A program made the translations under genes and the position numbers. This document shows positions 1 through 7,296 of a stretch of 64,000 nucleotides of DNA, piece after piece; position 1 is the stretch's first letter, and each line of letters starts with the position of its first letter. This stretch comes from Desulfosediminicola flagellatus (lineage in GTDB: Bacteria; Desulfobacterota; Desulfobulbia; Desulfobulbales; Desulfocapsaceae). Location of the stretch: assembly GCF_005116655.2 (NCBI RefSeq), contig NZ_CP050698.1, forward strand, positions 5,846,501 through 5,910,500. The letters run 5' to 3'. Below the pieces are notes generated by a model. It was not told the DNA's origin. It worked only from the letters and a program-made list of their open reading frames with translations, and did no database searches.

Positions 1-1037
1 GCTATAAGACCACCAACTACCGCCCCGACCGGCATCCCGGATAATATTGCCCCTAAGCCGAGACCACAGATTCGTAACAGCACGATCATGATAAAAAACA
101 GTTGGGTCATTCCTGAGGCAAACATAGCCCCGAAAATTGGCACTATTGTCAGCATAACCAGCACGAGTATTGAAAGAACAGCAAGCCATGCTCTGTAATG
201 GAGAACAGAGAATACATTTTTCATTAAGCCATCAACCATTGCCGGGACAGAAGAATACCAGCACACCTTTACCAGCGGTTGCCCCAGATAGCAGTCCTGC
301 TTAGATCCGTTTTCCTTGATGATCTTGCCAAGCATAAGGTCATCGATCGGGTGCATCCGGATTGTATTATGCCCGTCAATGGAACGATACACGTCTTTAC
401 GAACCATATTAAACGCGCCCACTCCCATGAAATATCTGTTCGTTTTCTTTCTGGCATTCCAGGGTTTAAACATCCCCAGCAGACCGCTTGCAGCATCCAG
501 CACCATACCGTTTAATAACCAGTTTCCGCCGATTGTCTGAAAGATAAGGCTTAAGTGATCCAACCCATCTGATTCCATCGCTGTTACCGCGCGAGAAATT
601 ACTGATCTCTCCATTTCGATATCAGCATCGGTAAAGAGGAGATAGTCGCCTGTTGCCACATCTGCTCCCCGCTGCAATGCATGGGATTTTCCCAACCAGC
701 CGGGAGGAAGATCCTGAATATCCAGGATGGTAAACGGAGTTGTGCTTTTCTGTTTAATAGCTTGAAGGATTGTTGAGGTTGCATCCGTTGACCTGTCATT
801 AACTACTATAATTTCCAAATTCGGGTAATCCTGATCAAGTAACGCCAGAAGAGGTTCTTCAATGGTTTCAGCTTCATTACATGCAGGGACTATTACAGAG
901 ACACGAGGTGTGTTCGTGGAAAGGCCAGGGACTATTTGTTTCAGACGCGTCATACGCAAAAGACCCTGGCCAATATCAGCCAGGGTCATGATGTGGAGAA
1001 TAAGAATAAACAATGAGAGAAAGAAGAGAAGTGACAT
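1..1037 (-). CDS. GT2 family glycosyltransferase with C-terminal membrane segments (3' truncated by window edge)
   Basis: The minus strand is open from ATG at 1037 to the window edge (about 345 codons) without a stop. The N-terminus is hydrophobic (MSLLFFLSLFILILHIM), so the enzyme is probably membrane anchored. A GT-A fold follows: VSVIVPACNEAETIEEPL, then IIVVNDRSTDAT, and the metal-binding motif FTDADIEM near residue 136, followed by the acceptor-side motif IDDLMLGKIIKENG. The last visible 70 residues form at least two membrane helices. It would transfer a sugar from a nucleotide sugar to a lipid or polysaccharide acceptor at the inner membrane; the substrate cannot be told. The ribosome site upstream is weak. 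It is separated by about 100 bp from the sortase gene on the same strand, so it could be co-transcribed downstream of it. Family assignment is firm, pathway unknown. Confidence 0.85.
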   Translation of the reverse strand, partial: MSLLFFLSLFILILHIMTLADIGQGLLRMTRLKQIVPGLSTNTPRVSVIVPACNEAETIEEPLLALLDQDYPNLEIIVVNDRSTDATSTILQAIKQKSTTPFTILDIQDLPPGWLGKSHALQRGADVATGDYLLFTDADIEMERSVISRAVTAMESDGLDHLSLIFQTIGGNWLLNGMVLDAASGLLGMFKPWNARKKTNRYFMGVGAFNMVRKDVYRSIDGHNTIRMHPIDDLMLGKIIKENGSKQDCYLGQPLVKVCWYSSVPAMVDGLMKNVFSVLHYRAWLAVLSILVLVMLTIVPIFGAMFASGMTQLFFIMIVLLRICGLGLGAILSGMPVGAVVGGLI

Positions 1038-1142
1038 TATGAGTCCCAAGCTTCATTTACGTTTATGAATAAGGCTGTTTACTACAGCTTAGTCATAATC
1101 AGATGAGAGAACAAGACACACAATCTGTAAAACCGCTAACTA

Positions 1143-1718
1143 CTATATTGATGGTGCCATGCTGGCAAAGACCACATATCGCTGATCGGTACCAGGCTGA
1201 ATTGCATTAAAGGGGTAACAGGTAATGAGTGTCAGCCATGGATTATCCGACTGCTCAATATACAAATCGTTATTTTTTTTCACATGAGCCGAAGATACAT
1301 TGAATGTATAATTTTTGCCGTTTCTAGCCTCCAGGCTTAAGACATCGCCGGGTTGTAAATCTTTTAAAAAGGTAAAACTGGTATCTCTGTGCCCCGCCAG
1401 GATGCAGTTACCGCTGCTGCCGGGAACTGCACTATTGGTGAGATGCCCCGGCCCGAAGGCCAGCACCTCACCACTGTCACCTTCGAGCACGATATGATCA
1501 ATCCCGAGACGATCTACCCGCAAGCGTGCTACCGGCCAGCTATCGGCCCATGGCCAGGGCTTTACGGCAATGCCGGTGCGAACAGTTTCCTCCCAGGCGT
1601 TCTGAAGTAATTTCTGGGCGATCATCGCTTTAACCCGTAGCCACATGCCGTCGCAGATAAGCAGACCGCCAGCGGCCAACAGAAGATAGACAGTTACCTT
1701 AATGACCATTTTATCCAT
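1143..1718 (-). CDS. Class GN sortase of the proteobacterial dedicated sortase system
   Basis: The product has 191 residues: one N-terminal membrane anchor (VIKVTVYLLLAAGGLLICDG) followed by a periplasmic sortase fold. The catalytic His lies in ILAGHRDTSF (about residue 110), the catalytic Cys in TLITCYPF (about residue 168), and the Arg probably in GTDQRYVVF. This matches the sortases found in marine Proteobacteria with a single dedicated target. The start overlaps the target gene by 25 bp, and a GGAGG lies 7 bp before the ATG, showing translational coupling. Its predicted job is to cleave the sorting signal of the neighbouring VIT/VWA protein. Family assignment is firm; the transpeptidation acceptor is unknown in this type of system. 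Confidence 0.92.
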   Translation of the reverse strand: MDKMVIKVTVYLLLAAGGLLICDGMWLRVKAMIAQKLLQNAWEETVRTGIAVKPWPWADSWPVARLRVDRLGIDHIVLEGDSGEVLAFGPGHLTNSAVPGSSGNCILAGHRDTSFTFLKDLQPGDVLSLEARNGKNYTFNVSSAHVKKNNDLYIEQSDNPWLTLITCYPFNAIQPGTDQRYVVFASMAPSI

Positions 1719-3859
1719 ACCCGCCTCCGTAAGATGTGCAAAATTCCTGCGGTTAAGAGTAATAAAGAGCCTGCCAACAGATGCAGTGCTGATGGAGTTG
1801 CAGTTCGTGAACCGCCACCAAAAACGGCCTGCATCTGCATTCCGCGTGGAGCCGCTGTCTTAACGACTTCTTTACTGGACTGACTCGCTTTTGGCTTTGA
1901 GACAATCTTGTCAACAGCCACAAGGCTGGTGTATTTACTTACAAGCTGATGAGAAAGCGCTGTCGCAAGTATCGTTTTCTTCACCTTCTCAGGGTCGGCA
2001 CCAAGGGCAAGTGACTGCATTTCTGAACTGATTTTTTTACGCGCCCAGAGTGCTGCAAGCCCGGGTCTTGAACTGGAACCGCTAGTATCAATGGTATATT
2101 CCCAACGTTTCCCAAGCTGATTACCCGACACCTTAAAAGCTGAAATCTCCCCTTTCACCTTGAGTGCTGACACAAGAGGCTCACCAAAATAGAGATCAGG
2201 AATCGGATTCGGGTACGCCTCAAGTTCAAGTTCGCTACCATCAGCCGCCTTGATCTGTATATCTGTTATGGCCGGAGTTGATATCTTGCTGAGCAGCTTA
2301 TCGATCCTCACTTGTACCTCGTTCAGATCGCCGATATAGGTGTAGGTTCCACGGCCGACACTCGCAGCACGTTTCATAAAATACGAATTAGGTGCAGAGC
2401 CGATACCAACGGTGAACAATCTTGAATCACCAAGTCGATGATTAATAAGTGCGAAAAGCGCATCTTCATTACCTACAGCCCCATCTGTTAAAAAAATCAC
2501 CTGACGAAGACGCTCTCGCTGAAACTCCCCGTCCAGAGCAAGTTCCAGAGCTTGTTTCATCTCTGTTCCGCCATCTGCCTTGAGTGCACTGAGATATTTT
2601 TGTGCTGTTACGAGGTTATCTTCTGTTCCCGGTACTGAACCGTGAAAGAGCGAGTGAGCGGTGTTATTGAAGCTGATGATATTAAACCGGTCAACAGGAC
2701 GAAGTTTTACAAGAGCGCTGTGCAATGCTTCTTTAGCCTGTGCAATAGAAGGCCCGGCCATGGAACCTGATACATCAAGAATAAACACCACTTCTCTCGG
2801 TACATACACCTTAGCTGATTCCTGAGGTGGCATAAGCATCAGGGACAAATAGCGGTTTCCATCCTGAGTTTCAGAAAGCAGTGCCGCTGAGGCCTGAGCC
2901 TTTTTCTCGGCCTGCCACTCGAGAACAAAATCACGATCGGCTAGAACCTCGCCAGTGAAAGCAAGAGCAAACTGATTTTCGGCCACCTCATCAATCTTCA
3001 TTGTATGATAGAGACTTTCAAGGCGGGAAAGAGCCATACCACTCACCAGATCGACGGAAAGTTTCATCGTGGGTCCTTCTCCGGATCCGGCCGCAGCCAC
3101 AGGAGGAGAGATCTCGGATGCGTCCGGAACCTGATCTGTATCGTGTGCCCAACCTTCATTAGAAAAGGTGAGGGTACGGTTCTCTGTTGGAGCCTGAACA
3201 TTTCCCGGCATATATCTCGGAGTTATGGCCATTGGAAATCGCAGTGAAAAAACTTCGTTCGAATACTGCACCATCTGTTGATATTCGATAACGATTGTCA
3301 CATTCTCACCAGGGCCGATATTTGCAACTCTGGTGGTAAATATATTAGGGCGATTCTGAGCAAGCAATGACGTCTTTCTGCCTTCCTGCTTAGCCTTTTC
3401 GTAGATTGCTTTAGCTTCCGCTTTTTCATGTATTTCGCCGATTATCTCGCGCTCTCCGACAAGCATACGCAACCTGTCCACCGCGCTCTCTTCAGGAAGC
3501 GGGAACACATACACACCGTCAACCCAATCAGGGCTTGTGTTGCTGAACGTCTGGGAGACTTTCACCCGTGCTGCAATACCACTGACCGTGATTCTCACCT
3601 CCTGCGCCAGAAGAACTGCCGGTGCTGCACTGGTACCCAGCCCCGGCAGTAGTAACTCCCCCTGCTGAACGTCCTCCAATCTGAAGGTTTGAGCATCATT
3701 TGACTCAACAGGCAACTCACTCGCGTCAGCCGAAATAATTCCACCGCAGATAATGATAAGTGCTATGGTGATTGTATATATAAGCAACATCAGGTTGCCC
3801 GGGTCCGGTGCATCTTTTTTTTGCTTCTCGTGCACAACGGGTACATTGCTGGTCGACAT
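1694..3859 (-). CDS. VIT and VWA domain protein, dedicated sortase target
   Basis: I place the start at ATG 3859 because GAGGAG lies 7 bp upstream; an in-frame start at 3922 has no such site. The 721-residue product has an N-terminal membrane/signal segment (NLMLLIYTITIALIIICGGI), a VIT domain (about residues 60-190, with VSGIAARVKVSQTFSN and WVDGVYVFPLPEES), and a VWA domain with a full MIDAS site: DVSGSM near residue 360, a Thr in DGGTEMKQAL and TDGAVGNED. The C-terminus has the sortase-substrate layout: SRTATP, a hydrophobic helix, then RRR and further basic residues. The usual LPxT is not intact (see findings). It belongs to the marine proteobacterial sortase target family and is probably displayed at the cell envelope. 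The sortase overlaps its 3' end. Confidence 0.9.
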   Translation of the reverse strand: MSTSNVPVVHEKQKKDAPDPGNLMLLIYTITIALIIICGGIISADASELPVESNDAQTFRLEDVQQGELLLPGLGTSAAPAVLLAQEVRITVSGIAARVKVSQTFSNTSPDWVDGVYVFPLPEESAVDRLRMLVGEREIIGEIHEKAEAKAIYEKAKQEGRKTSLLAQNRPNIFTTRVANIGPGENVTIVIEYQQMVQYSNEVFSLRFPMAITPRYMPGNVQAPTENRTLTFSNEGWAHDTDQVPDASEISPPVAAAGSGEGPTMKLSVDLVSGMALSRLESLYHTMKIDEVAENQFALAFTGEVLADRDFVLEWQAEKKAQASAALLSETQDGNRYLSLMLMPPQESAKVYVPREVVFILDVSGSMAGPSIAQAKEALHSALVKLRPVDRFNIISFNNTAHSLFHGSVPGTEDNLVTAQKYLSALKADGGTEMKQALELALDGEFQRERLRQVIFLTDGAVGNEDALFALINHRLGDSRLFTVGIGSAPNSYFMKRAASVGRGTYTYIGDLNEVQVRIDKLLSKISTPAITDIQIKAADGSELELEAYPNPIPDLYFGEPLVSALKVKGEISAFKVSGNQLGKRWEYTIDTSGSSSRPGLAALWARKKISSEMQSLALGADPEKVKKTILATALSHQLVSKYTSLVAVDKIVSKPKASQSSKEVVKTAAPRGMQMQAVFGGGSRTATPSALHLLAGSLLLLTAGILHILRRRVWIKWSLR

Positions 3860-4159
3860 GGTCCACTCCTCATAATTTCGAAATTGTAACGTATTAGCAG
3901 TGCTCCAGATTCTAACGATCAACCAGTGCTGCTAATGTGTTTCTGTTAATGCTTTCTCACGTGTACCCAGTAAACAGGACAAATGTGATAAGAGGCTGAA
4001 GCAATCGTGACATCGTGACGAGCAAATATGATCGATTATGACAAGACGCATCTTCAACTGGCCAAATACACACTATTTGATTACCTTTAGCTGACCTTGA
4101 TCTACTAACTGCGCTGAATAATGCGTAAATCACTCCCACGACATAATACAGAGAAAACC
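3860..4159. promoter_or_regulatory. Divergent intergenic region of the sortase system
   Basis: This 300-bp gap separates the sortase target operon (minus) from the two-component genes (plus), so it should hold both promoters. I see tandem 8-mers ATCGTGAC at 4004-4011 and 4012-4019, and related ATCGATTATGAC nearby at about 4032. Direct repeats of this kind suit binding of an OmpR-type regulator, but assignment to the response regulator next door is inference. No gene was seen. Confidence 0.35.
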
Positions 4160-4858
4160 ATGGTATACACCATTGCACTCGTTGAAGATGATGATCTGCT
4201 CAGAGCCAATTACACCCAGGCGCTTGAGCGTGAAGGATATCGTGTGGACAGCTACGGCAGCAGGCCGGAAGCGGAAGCAGCGTTTAGACAGCAACTTCCC
4301 GACATGGCCCTGCTCGATGTGATGCTTCATGATGAGAAGGAAGGAGGTTTTGAGTTATGCAGACAATTGCGTCAGCTTTCGCCCACTATCCCTATCATTT
4401 TTTTGACTGCGCGGGATAGTGATCTTGATCGTGTTTCCGGCCTCAGACTTGGCGCATGGGACTATCTTACCAAAAACACCACAACGCTTGATTTTCTGCC
4501 TGTGCGGATTTCGTCACTTTTTAAAATGGTCGAATCACTTCAGACCACCCCGGATGTGCAGGAATCGATTGTTAAAGCCGGAAAACTCCGGATAATTGAA
4601 GAACGCAAGCAAGTCTTCTGGGACGATCAGCAACTCAACCTGACGCTCACCGAATACTGGTTGCTGCTGTCACTGGCAAGGCGACCGGGTCATGTTAAAT
4701 CCCACGATCAGCTGATGGAAGCGGCAAATGTTGTGGTGACCAACAACGCCATTACCGCCCATATCAGGAGAATTCGAGATAAATTCCAGGAGATCGATGC
4801 TGACTTTGATGCCATACGGACTGAATATGGGATGGGATATAGATGGCAAACCCCATAA
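4160..4858 (+). CDS. pdsR: Dedicated sortase system response regulator (OmpR type)
   Basis: The start MVYTIALVEDDD at 4160 puts the receiver acidic pair where it belongs; an upstream ATG at 4121 adds 13 residues unlike the family. The receiver domain (about residues 1-120) has the acidic pair EDDD, the phospho-acceptor Asp in DMALLDVMLHD, Thr in IIFLTARD and Lys in DYLTKN. The second half is a winged-helix DNA-binding domain (LTLTEYWLLLSLARRPGHVK, then ITAHIRRIRDKF and TEYGMGYRW). It belongs to the response regulators that travel with class GN sortases. It is followed by the kinase gene after a gap holding a large inverted repeat. It likely controls the divergent sortase/target operon; that target is inferred from layout. 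Confidence 0.9.
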   Translation: MVYTIALVEDDDLLRANYTQALEREGYRVDSYGSRPEAEAAFRQQLPDMALLDVMLHDEKEGGFELCRQLRQLSPTIPIIFLTARDSDLDRVSGLRLGAWDYLTKNTTTLDFLPVRISSLFKMVESLQTTPDVQESIVKAGKLRIIEERKQVFWDDQQLNLTLTEYWLLLSLARRPGHVKSHDQLMEAANVVVTNNAITAHIRRIRDKFQEIDADFDAIRTEYGMGYRWQTP

Positions 4859-4883
4859 TTCACAATAAAAATTACGTGTAAGG

Positions 4884-4987
4884 AGTGAGGCGATAGGTGT
4901 GAGGTGTTTACCACACTTGTCTAGAAGCTCTCGAACTGAATTTTAAATGGCAGTATACGCCTCTCCCCTCACACCTATCGCCTCACT
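4884..4987. repeat. Perfect 21-bp inverted repeat between regulator and kinase genes
   Basis: Arm 4884-4904 (AGTGAGGCGATAGG...) is exactly complementary to arm 4967-4987, with a 62-bp loop. The arms can form a strong RNA hairpin just before the kinase start. The right arm lies inside the first codons of a longer kinase reading frame, which argues that this longer start is not used. It may be a small palindromic insertion or a hairpin that lowers kinase expression relative to the regulator. Confidence 0.8.
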
Positions 4988-5003
4988 AAAAAAAATACGT
5001 ACT

Positions 5004-7160
5004 ATGCGATTCTCCCTGCGACTAAAACTGACGCTTGTTTCACTCCTCCTGCTGAGTATTCCGCTGATCGGCTTTCGATTTAGCGAAATAATCACCCGTG
5101 ATCTGGTCGAGAGTCGTAAAGATACCCTGCTCTTTTCTGCTCATGCGGTGGCATCTTCCCTTGCCGGTCGTAGTGGTCTTCTCGACCAGGAGCTGTTTCA
5201 TTCCCTCAATCAGAGCCGCGATCTCTACCTTTTTCAGCTCACCAACCCGGTTCGATTAAACGGTAAAAGTGATGACTGGCTTCCCCAGATCCTTGAAGCG
5301 GAAGAGTTTGCCGGAGAGCATATTCTTAGAATAAACGGGACATATAATTATGACTCATTGCACTTCAAGCACATGCTCGGTGTACGCGGCAAATATATCT
5401 ACGCGCTCTTTCAGGTCACTGATGACAAACTCGTTTATCGCCCGCAACAATCACTCGGAATAGCACGGGCAGATCATCTACAGATTGGCATTGAGGACCA
5501 GAAAGGTGTGCTGCATAGGTATCTTGTATCTACAGCAGCTCCAGGATGGGTAAACGGCTATCTAATGCCAGTAAATCCGGCAGAAAGCCTGCCGGTAATA
5601 CTTGAAAAACGGATACAGGGAGTCTGGTCTGAAACAGAAAACGGATACACCATTGAGCTGAGAATTCCACGCGATCTTATTGGTGACAGGTTTGCATTTG
5701 CCATCGCTGATGTCGATGACAGTCTCAATCGGCAAGTAGATGCGCTAATCGGCACTGCCAACCCGGAAAGTCCTGAAAAACTTGGCTGGTTGCTTTCTCC
5801 TTCTAAGTCTATTGAGAATATTCTCCAATCACTCGACAGGCCGCAGTCGCGCATACTCATTGTCGACAGCAACCAGCGAATCCGTGCAAGTTTCGGCTCA
5901 CTCAACCCTGATGAAGAATCACCGAAGCCTGAAGACAAAACATTACTCAACAGTATCAGTTCTTCAATATATGGCGCACTGAAACCACTCTACAGGATCT
6001 TCACTACCTCGTTTAACGACGAATTCAAAACGCCGGTTGCCCTGCCCACTACCCTTGATATCTCGGGAGTAAAGGAAGGGTTGCAGGGGAAAAGTTCGAT
6101 TACTCAATACCGCATCGCTGAAGATCAGGTGGAAATCATGGCGGCAATAGCTCCCTTAAAGGAAAATAACAAGGTTATCGGAGCAGTTGTTGTTGAACAG
6201 ACCACAAATTCCATTCTTGCTCTGCAAAACCGGGTAATTGAAGAATCGCTCAGCTTCACTATTCTCGCTTTTTGTGTTGGCGCCCTCGGTTTATTACTCT
6301 TTGCCTCACGGCTATCATCACGCATCCGCCAACTTCGCAATCAGGCTGCAGGAGCAATTTCTGAGACAGGTCAGATACGCAGCATCCTTCGACCATCACG
6401 GGCAAAAGATGAAATCGGTGACCTCTCACGCACTCTCACAACTATGCTCGGCCAGTTAAAGGAACAGAGTGAATACCGTGAAAATATGGCGGACAATCTC
6501 GAACACGAAATGCGCACCCCGCTTGCAGGAATATCCGCCTCGCTGAAAAATCTCAGCGGTGAAATAGAAAACCCACCCGAACGTATCCGCAACTATCTCG
6601 ACTGGGCACTCACCGATGTTATGCGTCTCGAGCAGCTTCTTGGTGCGATTCGGGATGCAACAAGTCTGCAGGAAGCGCTTGATCGTGACGCTCATGAAAA
6701 TTTTAACCTCACTCAAGGTATCCAGGTATGGATGGAGCATAGCTGGCAACAGGCGTTCCCCGATACACAATTTCTCTATCACAAACCCGATAAAGAACTC
6801 ACACTTTATGGAGACCCGGGAAGAATACGCCAATTACTGGATAAACTCATTGAAAACGGCGTCAGCTTTCATGATGCTGAAACACCGATTGAAATCAGCC
6901 TGTACGAACTGGATAAAGAAATAATTCTGCAGGTGATAAATCAGGGGCCGACAATCCCGGAAGAGATTCGCGCCCAGATTTTTAACTCTATGGTCTCGCG
7001 CAGGGCTAAGCATGACTCACGACCTCATCTCGGCCTGGGCCTCTATGTGGCCCGGACAATCACCGTTCACCACAAAGGCACAATCACGGTTGATAATCTT
7101 CATGATGGGAGAAATGGTGTCATCTTCACCCTCCGGTTTCCATTGGCCCACCACCAATAA
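5004..7160 (+). CDS. pdsS: Dedicated sortase system sensor histidine kinase with CBM9-like periplasmic domain
   Basis: I prefer the start MRFSLRLKLTL at 5004. The upstream ATG at 4947 would add 19 residues encoded partly by the inverted repeat. The 718-residue product has TM1 (TLVSLLLLSIPLIGF), a long periplasmic region whose first part (about 75-260) resembles carbohydrate-binding module family 9 (LNGKSDDWLPQI, GKYIYALFQVTDD, ADHLQIGIED, ENGYTIELRIPRDLIGD), TM2 near residue 420, HAMP, HisKA with phospho-His in NLEHEMRTPL (about 499) and an ATPase domain with N box IRQLLDKLIENG and G box LGLGLYVART. It is the usual partner of the regulator just upstream. The sensed ligand is unknown; the CBM9-like reading suggests sugar or glycan, which is inference. 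Confidence 0.88.
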   Translation: MRFSLRLKLTLVSLLLLSIPLIGFRFSEIITRDLVESRKDTLLFSAHAVASSLAGRSGLLDQELFHSLNQSRDLYLFQLTNPVRLNGKSDDWLPQILEAEEFAGEHILRINGTYNYDSLHFKHMLGVRGKYIYALFQVTDDKLVYRPQQSLGIARADHLQIGIEDQKGVLHRYLVSTAAPGWVNGYLMPVNPAESLPVILEKRIQGVWSETENGYTIELRIPRDLIGDRFAFAIADVDDSLNRQVDALIGTANPESPEKLGWLLSPSKSIENILQSLDRPQSRILIVDSNQRIRASFGSLNPDEESPKPEDKTLLNSISSSIYGALKPLYRIFTTSFNDEFKTPVALPTTLDISGVKEGLQGKSSITQYRIAEDQVEIMAAIAPLKENNKVIGAVVVEQTTNSILALQNRVIEESLSFTILAFCVGALGLLLFASRLSSRIRQLRNQAAGAISETGQIRSILRPSRAKDEIGDLSRTLTTMLGQLKEQSEYRENMADNLEHEMRTPLAGISASLKNLSGEIENPPERIRNYLDWALTDVMRLEQLLGAIRDATSLQEALDRDAHENFNLTQGIQVWMEHSWQQAFPDTQFLYHKPDKELTLYGDPGRIRQLLDKLIENGVSFHDAETPIEISLYELDKEIILQVINQGPTIPEEIRAQIFNSMVSRRAKHDSRPHLGLGLYVARTITVHHKGTITVDNLHDGRNGVIFTLRFPLAHHQ

Positions 7161-7245
7161 GGTTGTGGACCAACCTTTCCAGCTACAGACACTCAACCTG
7201 ACAATCGCAAAAGGAAACAACAAAGGTTACAGCATAGCTCTATGC

Positions 7246-7274
7246 CCCCCGAATGGTATTGCACCATTCGGGGG
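7246..7274. terminator. Hairpin between convergent genes, probable bidirectional terminator
   Basis: A 12-bp perfect stem (CCCCCGAATGGT paired with ACCATTCGGGGG) closes a 5-base loop. It lies between the kinase stop (7160) and the converging gene that ends at 7297. No long T run follows on either strand, so intrinsic termination efficiency is uncertain. Confidence 0.55.
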
Positions 7275-7296
7275 ATGTTCTCTACAGTTCAATTAC

